From positions 1,054,001 to 1,118,000 of the forward strand of contig OZ251509.1 in NCBI GenBank assembly GCA_965242855.1: 64,000 nucleotides of DNA, in the 5' to 3' direction. Below are positions 44,027 to 53,090 of the stretch, piece after piece. Within the stretch, counting starts at the first letter, position 1, and the number at the start of each line of letters is the position of its first letter. The translations under genes were made by a program, and so were the position numbers. The notes beneath the pieces are model-generated. The model had not been told where the DNA came from. It saw only the letters and a program-made list of their open reading frames with translations, and did no database searches. This DNA comes from WTGU01 sp965242855. GTDB lineage: Bacteria; Pseudomonadota; Alphaproteobacteria; UBA828.

Positions 44027-45467
44027 CCGGCGGCGGGCGCCGTGTTCGATCCACCCCCCTCCCGGCCTCCCCCCTATCCAGGGGGGAGGAGCGCAAACGG
44101 CCCACCCCCCAAGCCTCCGTCATTCCCTCGAATGACAGCCCCGCCATTTCCCGCGAATGACAACCCCGTCATTCCCGCGAAAGCGGGAATCTGTTCCAAC
44201 GGTCTCCGGCTTCCTTCGGGGCTGCGTTACGGCACGAGGATCATCTTGCCGAAGACGTCGCGGGTCGCGGTGCGGCGCGCAGCCTCCCGGCCCGTCCCTT
44301 ACTTCTCCCTCCCCCTTGCAGGGGGAGGGTCGGGGTGGGGGTAGCCGACGGCGGGCGCGGTGTCCGCTCCACCCCCCTCCCGGCCTCCCCCCTATCCAGG
44401 GGGGAGGAGCACAAACGGCCCACCCCACCAAGCCCCCGTCATTCCCGCGAAAGCGGGAATCTGTTCCAACAGTCTCCGGCTTCCCTCAGGGCCGCGTTAC
44501 GGCGCGAGGATCATCTTGCCGAAGACGTCGCGGGTCGCGGTGCGGCGCGCGACCCCCGGCCCGTTCCTTACTTCTCCCTCCCCTTTGCAGGGGGAGGGTC
44601 GGGGTGGGGGTAGCCGGCGGCGGGCGCCGTGTCCGCTCCACCCCCCTCCCGGCCTCCCCCCTATCCAGGGGGGAGGAGCACAAACGCCCCGCCCCCCAAG
44701 CCTCCGTCATTCCCGCCGATAGACCTGCCATTCGCGCGAATGACAGCCCCGTCATTCCCGCGAATGATAACCCCGTCATTCCCGCGAAAGCGGGAATCTG
44801 TTCCAACAGTCTCCGGTTTCCCTCAGGGCCGCGTTACGGCACGGGGACCATCTTCCCGAAGACGTCGCGGGTCGCGGTACGGCGCGCGGCCTCCCGGCCC
44901 GTCCCTTACTTCTCCCTCCCCCTGCAGGGGGAGGGTCGGGGTGGGGGTAGCCGGCGGCGGGCGCCGTGTCCGCTCCACCCCCCCCTCCCGGCCTCCCCCC
45001 TATCCAGGGGGGAGGAGCACAAACGCCCACCCCACCAAGCCCCCGTCATTCCCGCCGATAGACCTGCCATTCGCGCGAATGACAGCCCCGTCATTCCCGC
45101 GAATGATAACCCCGTCATTCCCGCGAAAGCGGGAATCTGTTCCAACAGTCTCCGGCTTCCTTCAGGGCCGCGTTACGGCACGAGGATCATCTTGCCGAAG
45201 ACGTCGCGGGTCTCGGTGCGGCGCGCGGCCTCCCGGCCCGTCCCTCACTTCTCCCTCCCCCTTGCAGGGGGAGGGTCGGGGTTGGGGGTAGCCGGCGGCG
45301 GGCGCCGCGTCCGCTCCACCCCCCTCCCGGCCTCCCCCCTATCCAGGGGGGAGGAGCACAAACGCCCCACCCCACCAACCCCCCGTCATTCTCTCGAATG
45401 ACAGCCCCGTCATTCCCGCGAAAGCGGGAATCTGTTCCAACAGTCTCCGGCTTCCCTCAGGGCCGCG
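43757..45467. repeat. Tandem array of a gene 3'-end fragment plus repeats
   Basis: Five extra copies of the last about 60 nt of the downstream alcohol dehydrogenase gene, recognised by its reversed stop and end codons (TTACGGCACGAGGATCATCT) at 43909, 44227, 44497, 44834 and 45173; the native copy is at 45468. Periods are about 318, 270, 337, 339 and 295 nt. Each unit also holds a CCCTCCCC-type palindrome with GGGAGGGTCGGGGTGGGGGT, an inverted family B element and a family A hairpin (43853, 44171, 44441, 44778, 45117, 45412). No independent gene seen. Confidence 0.9.
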
Positions 45468-46496
45468 TTACGGCACGAGGATCATCTTGCCGAAGACGTC
45501 GCGGGTCGCGGTACGGCGCGCAGCCTCCCGGACGTCGGCGAGCGGATAGACTCCCTGGATCGCGGGAGCGAGGGTCCCTTCGGCCATCAGCGCGAAGACG
45601 TGCCGCAGCTCGCGCCGCCCGCAGAAGTGGCTGCCGTGGATCGTCATGTGCTTGCGGAAGACCTCGATGACGTCGATCGGCACCACCTCGCCGGCGTGGG
45701 CGCCGCAGGTGACGAGGCGGCCGTTGAAGCAGACCGCGTCGATGCTCTGCCGAAGCACCTCGCCGCCGACGCTCTCGATCACGAGATCGACGCCGCGCCC
45801 GCCGGTCATGCGCAGCGCCTCCTCGCGGATGCTCCGGCGTTCGTAGTTGATCGTCTCGCCCGCCCCGAGCCGCCGCGCCCTGTCGAGCTTGGCGTCGGCG
45901 CCGGCGGTGGCGATCACGCGCGCCCCGTGCAGCGCGGCCACCTGGATCGCCGACGAGCCGACGACGCTTCCCGCCGCGTTGACCAGCACCGTCTGCCCTG
46001 CCTTCACCCCGCCCAGCGTGACCGCCATGTGCCAGGCGGTGCCGAAGCCGATCATGCCGGCGGCGGCCGTCTCGAACGACAGGCCGTCGGGCAGCGGGAT
46101 CACCGATTGCGCGTGCGAGAGGGCGTATTCCGCATGGGTGCCCCACCGGCCGGCGCCGATCCGGCCATGGGTGAAGTCCACTCCGTCGAGGCCGCTCAGC
46201 CAGGGTTCCGATTGCGGATCGCCTTGCGCGAAACAGATGGCCACGCGGGCGCCGACCGGCGGGCCGGCGACGCCGGGGCCGAGCGCGGCGATCTCGCCGG
46301 CGCCCTCGCAGCCCGGCACATGCGGCAGAGCGACCGGAATGCCCGAAACCCCCTCGCGAACGTCGTGGTCGAGATGGTTGATTCCGCTCGCCCGGATGCG
46401 CACCAGCACCTGCTCCGGCCCCGGCGTCGGCGTCTCGACCTCCTCGATGCGCAGGTTCTCGACGCCGCCGTGTTCGCGGATGACGACCGCCTTCAC
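45468..46496 (-). CDS. Zinc-type alcohol dehydrogenase / quinone reductase (MDR family)
   Basis: NAD(P)-dependent medium-chain dehydrogenase/reductase, 342 aa. N-terminal GroES-like domain (VKAVVIREHGGVENL), catalytic domain, and a Rossmann motif of the NAAGSVVGSSAIQ type rather than GxGxxG, as in quinone-oxidoreductase members. ASGINHLDHDVREG lacks the classical catalytic zinc Cys but keeps polar residues. The GTG start at 46496 overlaps the stop of the hydrolase gene upstream (GTGA). The coding end is the native member of the tandem array, and a family A hairpin lies 37 nt after the stop. Confidence 0.88.
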   Translation of the reverse strand: MKAVVIREHGGVENLRIEEVETPTPGPEQVLVRIRASGINHLDHDVREGVSGIPVALPHVPGCEGAGEIAALGPGVAGPPVGARVAICFAQGDPQSEPWLSGLDGVDFTHGRIGAGRWGTHAEYALSHAQSVIPLPDGLSFETAAAGMIGFGTAWHMAVTLGGVKAGQTVLVNAAGSVVGSSAIQVAALHGARVIATAGADAKLDRARRLGAGETINYERRSIREEALRMTGGRGVDLVIESVGGEVLRQSIDAVCFNGRLVTCGAHAGEVVPIDVIEVFRKHMTIHGSHFCGRRELRHVFALMAEGTLAPAIQGVYPLADVREAARRTATRDVFGKMILVP

Positions 46497-47143
46497 GGCC
46501 GCGCCTGTTCCGCCGCTTCCGCGACGGGAGCGAGCGCGGCCATCGCCTCGGCGCCGGTGACGATGTCCGCGTATTTCTGGCCCATGTCGAACAGGTTGGC
46601 CTCGTGGGGCCCGAGCGCCCGGTCGCCCACGCAGTCGCGGACCACCATCGGGCGGAAGCCGTGGCATAGCGCGTCCAGCACGCTCGCGCGCACGCAGCCG
46701 CTGGTCGTGCAGCCGGCGATCATCACCGTATCCACGCGGCGCCGGGCGAGGGCGGGCGCGAGATCGGTCCCGAAGAAGGCGGAGGGGACGCGCTTGCGGA
46801 CCACGATTTCGCCGGGCCGCGGCGCCAGCGCATCGACGATGCGGCTTTCCGGCGCGTCCTCGGTGAGCGAGGTCAGCGCGGGGACCTTGCGGCACATCAG
46901 GTTGGCGTCCGCCCCGTCGTCGGCGAAGACCACGCGGGTGTGGGCGATGGGCGCGCCGGCGGCGCGGCAACGGGCGAGCAGCGGCGCCGTCGCCGCAATG
47001 GCGGCGCCGATGTTGCCGCCGCCGAACTTGGCCGGGTCCGTGAACCCGTTGACGAAGTCGACGATCAGAAGCGCCGGCTTCTCGCCGAAGCCGAGCCGGT
47101 TGCCGAAATTCTGGCTCTCGTAGATATCGGTGTCGGACGCCAT
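46493..47143 (-). CDS. Isochorismatase-fold cysteine hydrolase, N-carbamoylsarcosine amidase-like
   Basis: 216 aa with the catalytic triad D29 (LIVDFVNGF), K117 (VVRKRVPSAFFGT) and C150 (GCTTSGCVRASV); a cis-peptide-type motif precedes the Cys. The SAFFGTDL segment and N-terminal length resemble N-carbamoylsarcosine amidohydrolases more than nicotinamidases. The ATG has GGAGG 5 nt upstream. It forms a two-gene operon with the dehydrogenase. The substrate is inferred only by resemblance. Confidence 0.85.
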   Translation of the reverse strand: MASDTDIYESQNFGNRLGFGEKPALLIVDFVNGFTDPAKFGGGNIGAAIAATAPLLARCRAAGAPIAHTRVVFADDGADANLMCRKVPALTSLTEDAPESRIVDALAPRPGEIVVRKRVPSAFFGTDLAPALARRRVDTVMIAGCTTSGCVRASVLDALCHGFRPMVVRDCVGDRALGPHEANLFDMGQKYADIVTGAEAMAALAPVAEAAEQARP

Positions 47144-47640
47144 GCCGCCTCCTTCCGCGCCTTCGCCTCGAACCCTCTCCTCGAACCTTTCTGCGCCCCC
47201 GATCTGCACCCCCGAGTCTACCCGGATTTCCCGCCCCTAACACTCCTCCCCCCTGACAGGGGGGAGGCCGGGAGGGGGGTCCCGCAGGGGCCAGCGCGCG
47301 CCCGAAGAGCCGGGTCGTGTTCCGGCTTGAAATTTTCGGGGTTCGCCGCGCCGCGTTTCTGGATTCCCGCTTTCGCGGGAATGACGGGGAGGGGCGGGAA
47401 TGACGGGGAGGGGCGTGAATGGCGGGGGATGTGGCGAGGATGACGGGGGATGTGGCGAGGATGGCGGAGGAGGCGGGGAAGGCGGGGAATGGTGTGGGGG
47501 CGGGCCGGTGGCGGCGCGCGCCCGGTCAGATCGTCGGGCCCCCGTCGCCGGCCGCTCAAGCCGGCGTGGATCGGCTCTCCCTCGTCGGTCCGCAGCATCG
47601 GGTGGCGCGGCACCGGGTGCGGCTTCCCGGCGTATGGGGT
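47144..47640. repeat. Intergenic repeats before higB
   Basis: Family B at about 47242-47285 and a family A hairpin in the opposite orientation (loop TTTC) at 47363-47382, followed by degenerate short direct repeats (GGATG/GGCGGGG motifs, 47395-47490). A hairpin CGCCGGC-N7-GCCGGCG lies at 47546-47566. No gene seen. Confidence 0.75.
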
Positions 47641-47661
47641 AGAAGATCGTTATCGTCGGCG

Positions 47662-47692
47662 TTGACGCCGGGCGGACGCCACGGTATCCGAT
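47662..47692 (+). promoter_or_regulatory. Likely sigma-70 promoter of higB
   Basis: TTGACG at 47662-47667, a 17-nt spacer, then TATCCGAT from 47685. The expected transcription start is about 20-25 nt before the higB ATG. No clear operator palindrome is seen over it. Confidence 0.55.
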
Positions 47693-47721
47693 AGCGCAAT
47701 GGGAACGGCGCGGGCGTCTTG

Positions 47722-48015
47722 ATGCGGATCATCTCCAGGAAGGCGCTTCGCGTCTTCTGGGAACGGAATCCGGATGCCGAAGAGCCGCTGCGGTCTTGGT
47801 ATCGAGAGGTCAGGAAGGAGGATTGGGACACTCCGGCCAAGGTGAAGCAGCGATATGGAACCGCGAGCATCGTTGGTGGCAACCGGGTCGTTTTCAACAT
47901 AAAGGGGAACGACTACCGTCTCGTAGCCAAGATCAATTATACGTATCGCATCGTCTATGTGCGCTTCGTGGGAACGCATAAGGAATATGATGCGGTGGAC
48001 GTCAAGGACGTGTGA
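47722..48015 (+). CDS. higB: HigB-family toxin (ribosome-dependent mRNA interferase)
   Basis: 97 aa with the RelE-like fold of the HigB_toxin family: N-terminal RIISRKALRVFWERNPDAEE, a central KVKQRYGTASIVGGNRVVFN and a C-terminal strand IVYVRFVGTHKEYD with catalytic-type His. ATG at 47722 is chosen; a TTG one codon before is possible. More AT-rich than the window average. The next gene begins 1 nt after the stop, as expected for a toxin-first higBA operon. Confidence 0.88.
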   Translation: MRIISRKALRVFWERNPDAEEPLRSWYREVRKEDWDTPAKVKQRYGTASIVGGNRVVFNIKGNDYRLVAKINYTYRIVYVRFVGTHKEYDAVDVKDV

Positions 48016-48016
48016 A

Positions 48017-48898
48017 ATGACGGCTTCCAAACCGATTCGGAATTCGAAGGACTACGAAAGTGCCCTGGCCCGGATCGACGCGCTCATGGACGCGGAGTGG
48101 GGAAGTCCGCAAGGGATCGAGCTCGACATCCTGGTCGATTACGTCGGACGGTACGAGAGCGAACACGAACCGATGATGCATTATCCCTCGGAGGAAATGG
48201 AGGTTGGCGTTACGGCGGCGGAGCTGGCCGAACGGTATCCGCGGCTTTTTCATATGGCGGCACCCGGAAGCTGGCCCATGATCGAGCGTCACGGGTTGCG
48301 CAGCACGTCCGCCCTGCTCGATCTCTTTTGTATTTCGGGAGCGGAACGGGAGAGGATCGAAGCCTGCCACCGTCCGGATTCCATACCGATACGCCGGGCA
48401 GATCTGGGCTGTGCCGTGGTGCGGGACCAGAAACCGATGCGGCCTGCGGATCTGACCGCGAACTCCAAATGCGGAACCCCCGTATTGCGCGACGGACTGA
48501 CGCCGCGCGACTGGTACAGGATGCTCAATTCGAAGGTCTTTTTCTGGCCTGCCAGGGATCGTCTGGAGCGAATGCTGAAGGCTTACGACGATATGTGGAA
48601 CACGGTCTTGATCGTCGATACCGCGAGCCTGCTTGCAAAGCATTTCGACCGCGTATCGCTTTCTCCCATCAACAGCGGCAATACGAAACCCTTTCCTCAA
48701 CCTCGAGGGCGCGATACCTTCCTCTCGCCTGGAAAGTACCCGTTTCAGTGGTGGAGAACGAAAAGGCGCAGTGGCGGCGACCCGATCGCGGAACTGGCCG
48801 TGACCTGTTCGGTCCCCGATATTCGGGAGCATGTCGTTCTGGTCGAGGAGCGGCGCGCCGGTGCTCCTCCTCGCCCGATCTGGCGCCCGCAGGCATGA
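48017..48898 (+). CDS. HigA-like N-terminus fused to a DUF7002-type domain
   Basis: 293 aa. Residues about 5-52 (IRNSKDYESALARIDALMD, then SPQGIELDILVDYVGRYE) match the N-terminal region of HigA antitoxins encoded after higB. The helix-turn-helix that normally follows is missing. From about residue 70 the protein continues with a family I recall as DUF7002: YPRLFHMAAPGSWPMIERHG, LRSTSALLDLF, MLNSKVFFWPARDRLERML, LSPINSGNTKPFPQPRG and PDIREHVVLVEERR. The H-x-M ... GL.STS pattern is reminiscent of DarT/ADP-ribosyltransferase-like folds, but that is inference. AT-rich relative to the window, like higB. Confidence 0.7.
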   Translation: MTASKPIRNSKDYESALARIDALMDAEWGSPQGIELDILVDYVGRYESEHEPMMHYPSEEMEVGVTAAELAERYPRLFHMAAPGSWPMIERHGLRSTSALLDLFCISGAERERIEACHRPDSIPIRRADLGCAVVRDQKPMRPADLTANSKCGTPVLRDGLTPRDWYRMLNSKVFFWPARDRLERMLKAYDDMWNTVLIVDTASLLAKHFDRVSLSPINSGNTKPFPQPRGRDTFLSPGKYPFQWWRTKRRSGGDPIAELAVTCSVPDIREHVVLVEERRAGAPPRPIWRPQA

Positions 48899-48953
48899 TC
48901 CGCCTAGGCGAGCGGCGCCGCGCTCCTATCTGCCTCCCGCTCACGGTGAGGCC

Positions 48954-49706
48954 ATGAGCCTGCTTGAAGTCCGCGATCTGTGCCGGTCTTTCGGCGGCCT
49001 CGCCGCCGTGCGCGACCTGTCCTTCTCGGTGGAGGAAGGGGAAATCCACGGGCTGATCGGGCCGAACGGCGCAGGGAAAACCACGACCTTCAACGTCGTC
49101 AGCGGCTTCTACGCGCCGAGCGCGGGCGAGGTGCTGTTCAAGGGGCGGCGGATCTCGGGCTTGCGCCCGAGCCGGATCGCGGCGCGCGGCGTCGTCCGCA
49201 CCTTCCAGGCGACGACGCTCTTCCAGGAACTCACGGTCTTCGAGAACGTGCTGATCGGCCGCCACCTCCGCGCGCGGGCCGGGCCGCTGAGCGCGATGCT
49301 CGGGGCCGGGCGGCGCACCGAGAGGGCGGCGGCGGCGCGCGCCGAGGCGATCCTCGCCTTCATGGGCCTGGCGGACCGTCGCGACGAAGCGGCGGTCAAC
49401 CTGCCCCACGGCCACCAACGGGCGCTCGGCATCGCCGTCGCGCTCGCCGCCGAGCCCGCGCTGATGCTGCTGGACGAGCCGTTCACCGGGATGAACCCGG
49501 AGGAGACGCGGCGGATGATGGCGCTGGTCGAGCGGGTGCGCGGCCAGGGGGTCACCATCCTGCTGGTCGAGCACGACATGCAGGCCGTGATGGGGCTCTG
49601 CGAGCGCATCACCGTGTTGAGCTTCGGCGAGCTTCTCGCGCAAGGGACGCCGGCGGAGATCCGGGCCGATCCGGCGGTCGTCGAAGCCTATCTGGGGACC
49701 GCCTGA
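48954..49706 (+). CDS. livG: Branched-chain amino acid/amide ABC transporter ATPase (LivG type)
   Basis: 250 aa nucleotide-binding protein. Walker A GPNGAGKT at 36-43, the signature region NLPHGHQRALGIA (a LivG-type variant of LSGGQ) and Walker B LMLLDEPFTGMNP. The C-terminal VEAYLG ending is typical of LivG. Start ATG at 48954 with GTGAGG upstream. livF follows with no gap. Works with LivH, LivM and the substrate-binding protein encoded in the convergent block. Confidence 0.92.
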   Translation: MSLLEVRDLCRSFGGLAAVRDLSFSVEEGEIHGLIGPNGAGKTTTFNVVSGFYAPSAGEVLFKGRRISGLRPSRIAARGVVRTFQATTLFQELTVFENVLIGRHLRARAGPLSAMLGAGRRTERAAAARAEAILAFMGLADRRDEAAVNLPHGHQRALGIAVALAAEPALMLLDEPFTGMNPEETRRMMALVERVRGQGVTILLVEHDMQAVMGLCERITVLSFGELLAQGTPAEIRADPAVVEAYLGTA

Positions 49707-50414
<708 letters not shown>

Positions 50415-50430
50415 GCCAGGCGCCGAGGCC

Positions 50431-51228
50431 ATGGCGGCGGAGGCCGAGCGCGGATGGGAGGCGCGGGCGCGCGCCGGATGGGCGGCCTTCCGGGAGGGCC
50501 GCATCGCCGCCGCCCATGCCGCGTGGCGCGCGGCGGCCGCGCGCACGCGCGCCTTCGCCCCGGACGATCCGCGGCGGGCGGCGAGCCGGACCAACCTCGC
50601 CCTCTGTCATGCTGCGGCAGGCGCCGACGCCGCGGCGCGCCGCAGCTTCCGCCGGGCGCTGCGCGCCTGGGACGACGCCGGGCCCTGGGTCGCGCGCATG
50701 GCGATCGGCCGGCGGGCGCGCAGCTCGATCTTCCACCTGCGCCTCGCCGCGAAGCACGCCGGCGGTTACGACGCGCCGGCCCGCGCCGAATTCACCCGGC
50801 TGCTCGGTGCCGGGCGCGCGGCCGCGCTCGCCGGCGGCGCCCATCTGGCGAAGGATCCGACGGCCGCGCTGGAGGAGGCGCTGGCGCTCCGCGAAGCCGG
50901 CCTCGGTTACCGGGAGGCCGGCCTCGCCTCGATTCGCCGGGCGCTCGAGGAATGCGCCGCCGCCGCGGGCGCCGCCGATCTGGCCGCCGCCCATGGCCGC
51001 CGGGCCGCGGAGATCGCGCGCGACCCGGCGCGCTTCGGCCCCGAACGCCTCGCCGCGGAATGCGGCGCCGAGGCGGGCGACCTCGGGCGACTCAAGGCGG
51101 CGGTCTATCTGACTCCGGTGGTTCTCCGCCCGCCGCCGCGCGCGGCCGCCCTTCGCGCGCCGCCCGCCAGCGGTCCCGCAGCGTCGCCGGCAGGCTTTCC
51201 AGGCCGCGGGGCAGGAACAGGACGGTGA
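50431..51228 (+). CDS. Hypothetical helical-repeat (TPR-like) protein
   Basis: 265 aa, Ala/Arg-rich, with helix-turn-helix repeats (AAHAAWRAAAARTRA, AARRSFRRALRAW, ASIRRALEECAAAAG) consistent with TPR-like packing. No signal peptide. It starts 16 nt after livF on the same strand. The last about 45 residues are encoded on DNA shared tail-to-tail with livM (overlap 51092-51228) and are low in complexity. Function not recognised. Confidence 0.6.
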   Translation: MAAEAERGWEARARAGWAAFREGRIAAAHAAWRAAAARTRAFAPDDPRRAASRTNLALCHAAAGADAAARRSFRRALRAWDDAGPWVARMAIGRRARSSIFHLRLAAKHAGGYDAPARAEFTRLLGAGRAAALAGGAHLAKDPTAALEEALALREAGLGYREAGLASIRRALEECAAAAGAADLAAAHGRRAAEIARDPARFGPERLAAECGAEAGDLGRLKAAVYLTPVVLRPPPRAAALRAPPASGPAASPAGFPGRGAGTGR

Positions 51229-52120
51229 GGATCAGGATCGCGCCGTAGATCAGCGGGCGCCACTCGTCCAGGCCGCGCAGCCCTTCGTCGACGACCGTCA
51301 GCACCACGACGCCCAGGATCGGCCCGACGATGGTCCGCGTGCCGCCCACGATCACCCAGACCAGGACGAACAGCATGATGTGCAGGCTGAACTGGGTGGG
51401 GTTGATGGTGCCCAGATAGTGGCCGAGCAGGGCGCCGGCGAGCCCGGCGAAAGCGGACGCGATCACCAGGGCGAAGGTCTTGTACCACCAGATATGCACG
51501 CCCACCGATTCGGCGAGGACATCGCGCCAGTGGATGGCATGCAGGGTGAGGCCGAAGCGCGATCGCTCCAGGCGGTGGAACACGAAGATCGTGAGGACGA
51601 CGATCGCCAGGGTCAGGAAGTAGAAGGCGTGCGGCTCGGCGAGATCGACATGGCCGAGACCGGGGATATCGATCTCGGGCGAGGGGATGAACACCAGGCC
51701 GCCGGGGCCGCCGAACGGGTCGCGGAAGCGGTTCCAGGTGAGGCGGATCGCCTCACCCGCGGCGAAGGAGCCGATCAGGAAATAGAACCCCTTCATGCGG
51801 AACAGCGGGAAGGCGAGGAGGAAGGAGAGGAAGCCCGTGAAGGCCGCGGCGAGCGGCGCCGCGAGCCAGACCGAAAGCCCGGCTTCCTTGGTAGCCAGCG
51901 CGCTGCCGTAGGCGCCGACGCCCATCATGACGACGTGGGCGAGGGAAAACTCGCCGGCGAGAGTCAGGAAGCGGTAGCTCACCGCGAGGATCACGTTGAT
52001 CAGCAGGAAGATCAGGATGTCGAGCCGATAGAGCGCGACCAGGAAGGGAAGGGCGCAGAAGAGCGCGAGCGCGGCCGCCAGGCCGCCGCCCAGGGCCCAG
52101 GGATGGCTAGACTTTCTCAC
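51092..52120 (-). CDS. livM: Branched-chain amino acid/amide ABC transporter permease (LivM type)
   Basis: 342 aa inner-membrane permease with about ten hydrophobic segments. LivM marks: LTLAGEFSLAHVVMMGVGAYGSAL, FGGPGGL, the EAA-like loop with VGVHIWWYKTFALVIASAFAGLAGALLGHY cut into typical blocks, and IVGGTRTIVGPILG. GTG start at 52120 overlaps the livH stop by 14 nt. The C-terminus has a short polar tail that overlaps the convergent gene. Confidence 0.9.
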   Translation of the reverse strand: MRKSSHPWALGGGLAAALALFCALPFLVALYRLDILIFLLINVILAVSYRFLTLAGEFSLAHVVMMGVGAYGSALATKEAGLSVWLAAPLAAAFTGFLSFLLAFPLFRMKGFYFLIGSFAAGEAIRLTWNRFRDPFGGPGGLVFIPSPEIDIPGLGHVDLAEPHAFYFLTLAIVVLTIFVFHRLERSRFGLTLHAIHWRDVLAESVGVHIWWYKTFALVIASAFAGLAGALLGHYLGTINPTQFSLHIMLFVLVWVIVGGTRTIVGPILGVVVLTVVDEGLRGLDEWRPLIYGAILILTVLFLPRGLESLPATLRDRWRAAREGRPRAAAGGEPPESDRPPP

Positions 52121-52982
52121 CCTTCCCCAGGAGGCCGGCGGGCCGCACCGTCAACACGATCAGCATCAGGACGAGGCCGAGGATGCTGGCGATCGTCCCG
52201 TCGAGATAGGTGGCCACGAAGGTGTGGAAGAAGGTGTAGAGCACGGCCGCCAGCACGGCGCCTTCGAGGCTGCCGATCCCGCCGACGATGATGACGATGA
52301 ACGCCGTCACGATCACCGGCCCGCCGATATAGGGATAGACCCGGACGAGCGGCGCCATGATGGCGCCCGCCGCCCCGGCCATGCCGGCGCCCAGGCCCAT
52401 CGCCAGGAGGGCGAGCCTGTTGATCGACATGCCTTGCAGGGCCGCCGCCTCGCGGTCCTGCGCGCAGGCCCGCAACGCCCAGCCGAGGCGCGTGCGCTTG
52501 AGGAAGAGCCAGAACGCGGCCAGCAGCAGCACCGCGATCCCGAAGGCGACGAGGCGCTGCCAGGGCACCGCCACCCCCTCCATGCCGAAGAGCGGCGTCG
52601 CCCCCGGATAGAGCGGCGGAATGTGCTTCATCAGCCCGACGCCGAAGGTGACGGCCGCGAGGACCTGGAGGATGAACAGCACGCCGACGGACATGATCAG
52701 GCCGCCCAACGGGTTGTCCCGCATCGGCCGGAACAGCGCCTGCTCCATGACCAGCCCGATGATGCCGACGATGATCATGGCCGCGACGACGGCGCCGAAG
52801 AAGGGCAGCTCGTGCTGCGCGTAAAGCCAGAACACGACGTAGGCGCCGGCCATGTAGAACTCGCCGTGGGCGAAGTTGATGACCCGCATCACGCCGAAGA
52901 TGAGAACCAGCCCCACGGCCATGAGCGCGGTGAAGCTGCTCTGCATCAGAGCGTTCACCAGCGTCTGGACGGCGGTTTCCAA
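52107..52982 (-). CDS. livH: Branched-chain amino acid/amide ABC transporter permease (LivH type)
   Basis: 291 aa permease. LivH marks: LVLIFGVMRVINFAHGEFYM near the N-terminus and VIVGGIGSLEGAVLAA in the C-terminal half. TTG start at 52982, preceded by GGAG at a 5-nt spacing; no ATG gives a better N-terminus. Overlaps livM. The third gene of its block, the substrate-binding protein, lies upstream. Confidence 0.9.
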   Translation of the reverse strand: METAVQTLVNALMQSSFTALMAVGLVLIFGVMRVINFAHGEFYMAGAYVVFWLYAQHELPFFGAVVAAMIIVGIIGLVMEQALFRPMRDNPLGGLIMSVGVLFILQVLAAVTFGVGLMKHIPPLYPGATPLFGMEGVAVPWQRLVAFGIAVLLLAAFWLFLKRTRLGWALRACAQDREAAALQGMSINRLALLAMGLGAGMAGAAGAIMAPLVRVYPYIGGPVIVTAFIVIIVGGIGSLEGAVLAAVLYTFFHTFVATYLDGTIASILGLVLMLIVLTVRPAGLLGKGEKV

Positions 52983-53090
52983 AATTTCTCCGGCAGGTGG
53001 GACGGGCGGGGGCCGGGAGCGTTGCGTCCCGGCCCCCGCCGCCGGCGGTGTCGTCGGCGCGGCCGGCGGCCGCGCCTCCTCACGGCGCGA

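Noticed and set aside
43757..45467. Cluster of tRNA or structured RNA genes in the evenly spaced repeats
   Set aside because: Units contain no cloverleaf or CCA end; they are copies of a gene 3' end plus palindromes.
48954..49706. Defective ATPase because the LSGGQ motif reads LPHGHQ
   Set aside because: LivG-type ATPases often vary here; Walker A and B are intact.
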